The notes below the pieces were generated by a model, which saw only the letters and a list, made by a program, of their open reading frames with translations, ran no database searches and was not told where the DNA came from. This document shows positions 5,799 through 10,530 of a stretch of DNA of 10,530 bases, piece by piece. Made by a program: the position numbers and the translations under genes. Each line of letters begins with the position of its first letter. Positions within the stretch are counted from its first letter, which is position 1. Source of the stretch: Bacillota bacterium (GTDB taxonomy: Bacteria > Bacillota > Clostridia > Christensenellales > Aristaeellaceae); the NCBI GenBank assembly GCA_023409955.1, contig JAEYQQ010000068.1, forward strand, positions 1 to 10,530, read 5' to 3'.

Positions 5799-8774
5799 TT
5801 ACACCAAGGGACGCAGCCTCATCGCATAGGTGAACTCCTTCTCATCAAAGGCATACTTCTCAAGCAGCTTGGGGCCGCAACTGTTGGAGCCGATGCCATT
5901 GAGCTTGTAATCCAGGCAGAGCACCGGCCCTGCCGCTTTTTGAAGCTCAAAGTTATGCGCCTTTTTCGTCAGCTCTTCCTGCGTATAGGGAGAAAGCTGG
6001 AAGGAAAAGTCCGTTTCACTTTCCGCCCGCAGGCCAAAGCCGTCATACGCCTTGACTTCCGCATAGGCACATCCAAAGTGGCTGCCATTTTCCTGAGGCC
6101 TTAGATAATCTTCGTGGTTCTTATCGGGGGTGGTGGAGAACACGCACATAAAGGAGGCCCGGCGTTTGTCCACGTAGCTTTCATAAGGGCCATAACCCAG
6201 ATAGCGGGCATCCTGCATGTCCTGAGGCAGAGAAAGCCTAAGGCCGAACCTGGGCAGGGAAGGCATATACTCATCCTTTTTGCACTCAAAGCTGCAATCA
6301 ATGGTGCCGTCCTTCCCAATAACATACCGGGCCTTCACCTGCAAAACGGGCTGCAGGTAAATGGGGGCAAGGGACAGACTGCAGGTAATAACCCCAAGGC
6401 CATCCTTTACTTCGCAGGCAGTCTCATAGGCCCGCTGGATGGCACGGTCATAGCCAGCCTTCTTCCAATCGTTTTTCAGGTTACGGTCATTGTCGGTGGG
6501 TGCCCGCCAGATGTTCAGCAGCATAGGTTCAGTAATCAGGCTGCGGTTATTCACCACCAACTGGTCAAAAGCACCGGTTCTCACGTCAAACCGGTAGCGG
6601 AAGCTGGGTCCGGTGACGGTTACATACCGGTGGTCTTGGGCAACCTCCACTTTGCCGGATACAAGCGCAGGCAGCGTGCGTTCCCTGCGGCGCAGTGTAA
6701 ACTGGTCACGGCCCAACACTGTTCCAGCCGGTATCAGGGGATGGCTTCCATTGGCCTTGTAGGTAATGTTCAGGAAGCAGTCGCCTTCCGACGGAACGTC
6801 ATAGCTGAGCGTATAGGCCTTCTCACCCCGGGCATCAACAGAGAAGTTTGGTACAACACCGGATTGCACCACATCCCCATCCTTTGTTACAGCATAGGCT
6901 ACAGTCAATACATCCTTGGCGTCGGCAAAATCCAAAGTGCTGGTGAATATGATTTCGCCCTTGGCAGCGTCCTTTTCTCGGGCACGGATGGGACGGATTA
7001 CATTTTGATATTCCTTCAAACCGGTATGGGGCCTGCGATCAGGGTATACTAAACCGTCCATGCAGAAGTTTGCGTCATGGGGGAACTCGCCAAAGTCACC
7101 ACCATAAAAATATTTCTTCTTTCCATCCGGCGTCTTGCCCATGTACACGGCATGGTCGCACCATTCCCACACAAAGCCGCCGCACAACCCGGGATGCTTC
7201 TCCATCATCTCCCAATAATCTTCCGCATCTCCAGGTCCATTGCCCATGGCGTGTATATACTCGCACAGCACATAGGGCTTTTTCACTTTACCATCGCTAA
7301 AGTAGCTGTCGATTTCAGCGACAGATGGATACATGCGGCTGTACACATCCAGCGCATCCTGGCCCGCAGGGTCACCCTTGGGCTGGTTATGAGCCCCCTC
7401 ATAGTGGGTCAGGCGTGTGGGATCGTACTTTTTCACCCACTGGGCCGCCGCATCATAATTGACCCCATAACCGGCTTCATTGCCTAAGGACCAGAAAATT
7501 ATTGCCGGGCAGTTTTTATCACGGATGACATTGCGCTGTACCCTGTCCATAATGGCAGCTGCAAACCGGGGGTCCCGGGCCAAATCCCCATAATTGTAGT
7601 TGAAATCCCCGCCGATCTTTTCAACAGATCCATGGCTTTCAATATCAGATTCAGCAATCATATAGAAGCCAAACTGCCCGCAAAGCTGAGGAAACCAGGG
7701 TGCATTGGGATAATGGCTGGTACGGATGGCATTGATGTTATGCTGCTTCATCAGCGTCAGGTCCACCATGGCCTGCTCTTTGGAAATGGTGTAGCCGGTC
7801 ACAGGATTGCTGTCATGACGGTTGACACCTTTTAAGCGGATGCGCTTGCCGTTTAGAAGGACGATGCCATCCTTGATCTCAACCTTACGAATGCCCACTG
7901 GCACAGCAATGGATTCACCGCCGCCGGTAATCAGCAGGGTATACAAAACTGGCGTCTCTGCCGTCCACAAAGCGGCTGTTTCCAATGCAAATCGTATGCC
8001 GCCTGTTCCCTGCTTCTTGTCAATCTCCTTCCCATCGGGGGCAAGGAGCGTGAACGTTAGGGGAAATTCCTCTTCGGCATAATCCAGCTTGGCATCAATC
8101 ACCGCGCCCTTCAGGCTTTCATCCGGCTGGGCAGTAACTGTCACATCCCACACGTGGTTTTTCGGCCGGGCAAGAATGTATACATCCCGGAAGATACCCG
8201 ACATGCGCAGCTTGTCCTGATCCTCCAAATAGCTTCCGTCGCACCACTTGAGCACCGCCACGGTCAGCGTATTTTCTCCGGTGTGCACAAATCTGGTAAT
8301 CTCAAACTCCCCCGTGGAGTGAGATACCTGGTTATAGCCTACAAACTCCCCGTTTACCCATAGGTACAGGCAGGAATCCACACCCTCAAAGTTCAGGTAA
8401 TAACGGGAATCGGCGTTTTCAAGTGTAAAGCTTCTGCGGTACACGCCGCAGGGATTCTCCCTGGGCACATAAGGCGGATCATAAGGGAAAGGATAGCGCA
8501 CATTGGTATACTGATGACGGTCATACCCATGGTTCTGCCACACGGAAGGCACAGGGATGGTTTTGTTCCCAAGGCAAAAGCCGAGGCTGCCCACCTCATC
8601 CGGCACATCCTCCACGCTTTCATAATAGGCAAAAGTCCAATCGCCATTTAAGAGTATTTTGTTTGCGTCACCTTTGAGCGCCGCTGAATCATCCGCGCAA
8701 GGCAGATAGTAGGCCCGAACCCCAGCAGTATTGACATGCAGCACGGAAGGATCTTCATAATAACGGCTAATCAT
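5799..8774 (-). CDS. lacZ: Beta-galactosidase, glycoside hydrolase family 2
   Basis: This complete 991-aa GH2 enzyme hydrolyses terminal beta-D-galactosides such as lactose; no signal peptide is seen, so it should be cytoplasmic. Domains in order are the sugar-binding jelly roll (about 40-205, including DGSYLEDQDKLRMSGIFRDVYI), an immunoglobulin-like domain (about 205-300), the TIM barrel (about 300-595), a second immunoglobulin-like domain, and the C-terminal beta-galactosidase small-chain domain (about 715-985, with NIWRAPTDND). The acid/base is Glu433 in SLGNEAGYG and the nucleophile Glu505 in VLCEYIHAMGNGPG, corresponding to E. coli Glu461 and Glu537. Glu379 and His381 in DIESHG match the metal-site residues. 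The start at MISRYYEDP is chosen because it has a GAAAGGGTG site and because the 38 codons upstream are promoter sequence. It is divergent from an AraC-type gene. GH2 beta-glucuronidases are shorter and lack the small-chain domain. Confidence 0.95.
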   Translation of the reverse strand: MISRYYEDPSVLHVNTAGVRAYYLPCADDSAALKGDANKILLNGDWTFAYYESVEDVPDEVGSLGFCLGNKTIPVPSVWQNHGYDRHQYTNVRYPFPYDPPYVPRENPCGVYRRSFTLENADSRYYLNFEGVDSCLYLWVNGEFVGYNQVSHSTGEFEITRFVHTGENTLTVAVLKWCDGSYLEDQDKLRMSGIFRDVYILARPKNHVWDVTVTAQPDESLKGAVIDAKLDYAEEEFPLTFTLLAPDGKEIDKKQGTGGIRFALETAALWTAETPVLYTLLITGGGESIAVPVGIRKVEIKDGIVLLNGKRIRLKGVNRHDSNPVTGYTISKEQAMVDLTLMKQHNINAIRTSHYPNAPWFPQLCGQFGFYMIAESDIESHGSVEKIGGDFNYNYGDLARDPRFAAAIMDRVQRNVIRDKNCPAIIFWSLGNEAGYGVNYDAAAQWVKKYDPTRLTHYEGAHNQPKGDPAGQDALDVYSRMYPSVAEIDSYFSDGKVKKPYVLCEYIHAMGNGPGDAEDYWEMMEKHPGLCGGFVWEWCDHAVYMGKTPDGKKKYFYGGDFGEFPHDANFCMDGLVYPDRRPHTGLKEYQNVIRPIRAREKDAAKGEIIFTSTLDFADAKDVLTVAYAVTKDGDVVQSGVVPNFSVDARGEKAYTLSYDVPSEGDCFLNITYKANGSHPLIPAGTVLGRDQFTLRRRERTLPALVSGKVEVAQDHRYVTVTGPSFRYRFDVRTGAFDQLVVNNRSLITEPMLLNIWRAPTDNDRNLKNDWKKAGYDRAIQRAYETACEVKDGLGVITCSLSLAPIYLQPVLQVKARYVIGKDGTIDCSFECKKDEYMPSLPRFGLRLSLPQDMQDARYLGYGPYESYVDKRRASFMCVFSTTPDKNHEDYLRPQENGSHFGCAYAEVKAYDGFGLRAESETDFSFQLSPYTQEELTKKAHNFELQKAAGPVLCLDYKLNGIGSNSCGPKLLEKYAFDEKEFTYAMRLRPLV

Positions 8775-8816
8775 ACATTGCACCCTTTCTGTGTTACCAA
8801 AGAATCTACTGCAACC

Positions 8817-8844
8817 ATTGTATCCAAAGTGAACGCTTCGTCCA
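8817..8844 (-). promoter_or_regulatory. Candidate lacZ promoter
   Basis: On the minus strand TGGACG (8844-8839, 4 of 6 to TTGACA) and TACAAT (8822-8817, 5 of 6 to TATAAT) are 16 nt apart. The start would be near 8810, leaving a leader of about 35 nt. The weak -35 box is what one expects of a promoter that needs an activator. Confidence 0.5.
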
Positions 8845-8873
8845 TTGACAAAACAGGCAAAAACATGCACAAT
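8845..8873 (+). promoter_or_regulatory. Candidate promoter of the araC-family gene
   Basis: A perfect TTGACA (8845-8850) lies 17 nt before CACAAT (8868-8873, 4 of 6 to TATAAT). The start would be near 8880, about 38 nt before the ATG. The -10 box is poor, so confidence is moderate. Confidence 0.45.
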
Positions 8874-8880
8874 ATGCGCA
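8865..8880. promoter_or_regulatory. Candidate AraC-type binding site between lacZ and its regulator
   Basis: ATGC is repeated exactly 10 bp apart in ATGCACA and ATGCGCA, one helical turn, as is common in AraC-family half-sites; the same bases also form an imperfect palindrome (TGCACA-ATA-TGCGCA). The site is centred about 63 bp upstream of the predicted lacZ start and overlaps the predicted -10 of the regulator gene. That arrangement would let one bound protein activate lacZ and repress its own gene. This is inference from spacing only. Confidence 0.35.
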
Positions 8881-8917
8881 TACAGCAAAACGATAAATCA
8901 AAAGGAGATTACCCGCC

Positions 8918-9769
8918 ATGCGCATGGATGCTGGTTATTTTTATGGTCATGATGTAGATGACGCAGGAAAAGAACATAGCATTTTTGTCAGCAGCTGTGG
9001 TCATTATCAATTGATCAGCCGCCCGGATTTTGAAACCATCCGCCGGGAAGGCCGGCAGGATTGGCAGCTGTTGTATGTCGCCGGGGGCAAACTGCATTTT
9101 TACCTTCCGGATGGAGAGCAAATCGCCCGGGAGGGAGAAGCCTTTATTTATCCCCCTGGTCTGCCGCAGCGGTACCAGTATTTCATCAAGGAAAAGCCGG
9201 ATGTGTACTGGCTCCACTTTTCTGGTAGCCAGGCCCAACAGCTATTAACCAAAGCAAAGCTGCCGGAGCATACGGTATTTCGCCCCGGCTTTCGCAGCGA
9301 TTATGTTTTGGAATTTGACAGAATCATACGCGAGCTTCAGCACAGCAGCCTCTTTTGCCAGGAGCTGGCATCGGTGCACACGCAATCCCTTCTCTACCTT
9401 TTATCACGGGATCTTGATAAAAAAAACGCACCACAAGCAACTGCCAGCCCTGAAATTCAAAAGGTTGTGGAATACATTCAGCAGCATCCTGAAAAGCAGC
9501 TGCCCTTATCTGCCTATGCCAAACGGGCAAACATGAGCCTGTCCACCTTCATTCGCAGGTTCAGGCTGCTCACAGGCATGCCGCCCCAAAGGTACATTAC
9601 CCGCCTGCGCATCGGCCACGCCAGGGAGCTGGTAGCATCCTCCCAAATGCCCTTTTGCGATATCGCAAGAATTGTGGGCTACGAAAATCCCCTGTACTTC
9701 AGCCGCATGTTTAAAAAGGAAACGGGACTTTCGCCCAGGGCCTACCGGCAAAGAGAAAAAGCATTTTGA
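8918..9769 (+). CDS. AraC-family transcriptional regulator, likely activator of lacZ
   Basis: This 283-aa protein has an N-terminal cupin-like sensing domain (about 25-130, with LLYVAGGKLHFYLPDG and EAFIYPPGLPQRYQY) and two C-terminal helix-turn-helix units of the AraC/XylS type. The first lies at about 195-225 (LPLSAYAKRANMSLSTFIRRFRLLTGMPPQRYI) and the second at about 243-275, ending in the family signature DIARIVGYENPLYFSRMFKKETGLSPRAYR. The cupin pocket of such regulators usually binds a sugar. Divergence from a beta-galactosidase gene suggests it senses a galactoside or a breakdown product. The first ATG is taken because AAAGGAG stands 10 nt upstream; a second ATG two codons later is also possible. 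No symbol is given because family members are not specific by sequence. Confidence 0.92.
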   Translation: MRMDAGYFYGHDVDDAGKEHSIFVSSCGHYQLISRPDFETIRREGRQDWQLLYVAGGKLHFYLPDGEQIAREGEAFIYPPGLPQRYQYFIKEKPDVYWLHFSGSQAQQLLTKAKLPEHTVFRPGFRSDYVLEFDRIIRELQHSSLFCQELASVHTQSLLYLLSRDLDKKNAPQATASPEIQKVVEYIQQHPEKQLPLSAYAKRANMSLSTFIRRFRLLTGMPPQRYITRLRIGHARELVASSQMPFCDIARIVGYENPLYFSRMFKKETGLSPRAYRQREKAF

Positions 9770-9896
9770 ACAACAGGCCTATTCCTCCAATAAAAACACA
9801 TTTAAATTTCTTCATCTCACCAACTAAATTCCAGTATGACAATTTTAATGTTTTCACTCTTATATTGATGCAGATATTAGTATCATATAAAAAACA

Positions 9897-9941
9897 GACA
9901 AGTCACTCTTTTAATCAAAAAGTGACTTGTCCTTCTTTTTT
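9897..9941 (+). terminator. Rho-independent terminator after the araC-family gene
   Basis: An 11-bp stem GACAAGTCACT / AGTGACTTGTC (9897-9907 with 9921-9931) closes a 13-nt loop whose TTTT and AAAA can pair further, and is followed by CTTCTTTTTT. It stands about 128 nt after the regulator stop. On the minus strand the stem is followed by TGTTTTTT, so it probably works in both directions and could also stop transcripts coming from the right edge. The 127 nt between the regulator stop and this hairpin are AT-rich and show nothing else. Confidence 0.88.
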
Positions 9942-10019
9942 ATCAACAACGACAACCGCATTAAGATGAGAATTTGACAGATCCATTCTTCTGGGTCCAG
10001 GGCCCGTTCCCCATCTGGT

Positions 10020-10246
10020 TCAATCGGCGCATTACTCGCTGCCGCTCATACTGCTTGTTTCGCCAGCCTCCTCCACCTCGTTTCATCCGCCACAGGCGGC
10101 GCTTCGGCTACGGAGCCCTGGTCACTTTAAGGGGGATATGGGAGGTGCAGGAGGTAAATGAACTGAGCGCGTCCAGTGGACGCATATAGTGAATGAATCA
10201 ACCGAAACGAGCAATGAGAGCGATAGCGATACAGTGCGTCGATTGA
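10020..10246. repeat. Large imperfect inverted repeat (structured or MITE-like element)
   Basis: The left arm (10020-10079) and right arm (10142-10246) are imperfect reverse complements over several consecutive blocks. TCAATCGGCGCA (10020-10031) pairs with TGCGTCGATTGA (10235-10246) at 11 of 12 positions. The segment 10044-10062 pairs with 10203-10221 with small gaps. CCTCCTCCACCTC (10067-10079) pairs with GAGGTGCAGGAGG (10142-10154) at 12 of 13. The right arm carries about 48 extra bases including the perfect hairpin GCGTCCA-G-TGGACGC (10169-10183). The centre has another hairpin, CCGCC-ACA-GGCGG (10087-10099), followed by GC-TTCG-GC. No transposase and no clear target-site duplication are seen. 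It could be a dispersed repeat, two opposed copies of one unit, or a structured RNA. The rest of the gene-free stretch 9942-10019 shows nothing I can name. Confidence 0.6.
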
Positions 10247-10374
10247 GGTTGCGGATAGCTAAGGGGGAAATCGAAATCCCCCCTGCTTCCTCCTGCATCA
10301 TCATCGGCCCGACATAACATATCCAAGACAATTCCCGCGTACATCATATCGCTTTCATTTGTCTTATACATCAT
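10198..10374 (-). CDS. Possible small protein of unknown function running into the repeat
   Basis: A 58-codon open frame begins MMYKTNESDMMYAGIVLDML and ends IAIALIARFG. It starts 17 nt after the stop of the minus-strand gene at the right edge, with only weak purine tracts (TAGG, AAGG) before the two adjacent ATG codons. The first 30 residues come from unique sequence and look protein-like; the remaining part is translated from the GGGGGA hairpin and the right arm of the inverted repeat and has low plausibility as protein. It may be a genuine small gene whose end was replaced by the repeat, or a chance frame. I do not recognise it. Confidence 0.22.
   Translation of the reverse strand: MMYKTNESDMMYAGIVLDMLCRADDDAGGSRGDFDFPLSYPQPQSTHCIAIALIARFG
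10263..10282. repeat. Short GC hairpin beside the inverted repeat
   Basis: GGGGGA and TCCCCC pair over 6 bp with the 8-nt loop AATCGAAA. It is followed on the plus strand by CTGCTTCC and then CCTCCTGCA (10289-10297), which is the perfect reverse complement of TGCAGGAGG at 10146-10154, so this hairpin probably belongs to the same structured element. There is no T run on either side, so it is not a standard terminator. Confidence 0.5.
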
Positions 10375-10391
10375 CCTTGCCTACCAACATA

Positions 10392-10530
10392 TCACCCCAC
10401 CACAGTCTCCTTCACCTTTGCACTCCCCTTCACCCCCGGCATCTGTCCCGGCAGCTCAGGCGCCTTGATCCCGCCATAATACGCCTCCAGCAATATCCTC
10501 TCCAAATCCTTGATCCGTGGATATACAGGG
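10392..10530 (-). CDS. C-terminal end of an unrecognised protein, cut by the window edge
   Basis: Forty-five codons are open to the right edge and end in TGA. The readable part contains PRIKDLERILLEAYYGGIKA, then PELPGQMPGVKGSAKVKETVVG. It has an amphipathic helix-like stretch rich in charged residues followed by a proline/glycine-rich, lysine-containing tail. The other two frames of this strand give less regular products, which supports this one. I do not recognise the family. Transcripts would run left toward the inverted repeat and the hairpin at 9897-9931. Confidence 0.5.
   Translation of the reverse strand, partial: PVYPRIKDLERILLEAYYGGIKAPELPGQMPGVKGSAKVKETVVG

Noticed and set aside
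6114..7052. Plus-strand 312-codon open frame opposite lacZ
   Set aside because: It is antisense to conserved GH2 coding sequence, shows no recognisable domain, and long antisense frames are common opposite GC-biased genes.
8775..8888. 38-codon N-terminal extension of lacZ to an upstream ATG
   Set aside because: The extension is rich in Cys, Phe and Asn and unlike GH2 N-termini, covers the candidate promoter boxes, and lacks the good ribosome binding site seen before the MISRYYEDP start.
9961..10086. Minus-strand 41-codon ORF starting MKRGGGGWRNKQYERQR, arginine- and glycine-rich
   Set aside because: It has no ribosome binding site, lies across the left arm and centre of the inverted repeat, and its composition follows the GC-rich repeat rather than coding bias.
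9974..10189. Plus-strand 71-codon frame across the repeat
   Set aside because: Starts at TTG without a ribosome binding site, and its product simply reflects the arms of the inverted repeat.
10020..10297. CRISPR-like or tandem repeat array
   Set aside because: The repeated blocks are inverted, not direct, unevenly spaced and not identical; no spacer pattern and no cas genes.
10122..10331. Minus-strand 69-codon frame through the repeat, starting at TTG
   Set aside because: No supporting ribosome binding site, rare start, and the product is a low-complexity translation of the hairpin arms, with serine/leucine runs and a proline-rich end.

Overview
The window looks like a chromosomal segment of a low-to-mid GC Firmicute, most likely a gut-type Clostridium relative. 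The reasons are a FabK-type enoyl reductase next to a MarR-family regulator at the head of a fatty-acid operon, strong AGGAGG-type ribosome binding sites, perfect sigma-A promoter boxes and Rho-independent terminators. Species cannot be read from the sequence.

Positions 1-5700 (minus strand) hold a compact type II fatty-acid synthesis operon. Its order of transcription is marR (FabT-like), fabH, acpP, fabK, fabD, fabG, fabF, accB, and it runs off the left edge inside accB. Most genes overlap or lie within about 10 nt of each other; the only larger gap is 50 nt between fabH and acpP. FabD loads malonate onto the carrier protein AcpP, FabH starts the chain, FabF elongates, FabG reduces the ketone and FabK reduces the enoyl group. 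AccB belongs to the acetyl-CoA carboxylase that supplies malonyl-CoA. The dehydratase (FabZ/FabA) is not in the window. The operon is driven by a perfect TTGACA-18-TATAAT promoter with a palindrome sitting on the predicted start site, which suggests autoregulation by the MarR protein.

Positions 5744-9941 hold a second, independent module. A complete GH2 beta-galactosidase (lacZ, minus strand) is divergent from an AraC-family activator (plus strand). The 143-bp divergent region carries candidate promoters for both genes and a helically phased repeat that could serve both. Each gene ends at a strong hairpin terminator. No sugar transporter is present.

Positions 9942-10391 hold no convincing protein gene. 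About 10020-10246 is a large imperfect inverted repeat with additional internal hairpins, resembling a MITE-like or dispersed repeat or a structured RNA. It is the least explained part of the window. To its right are a low-confidence 58-codon ORF that reads from unique sequence into the repeat, and the C-terminal 45 codons of an unrecognised minus-strand gene cut by the window edge.
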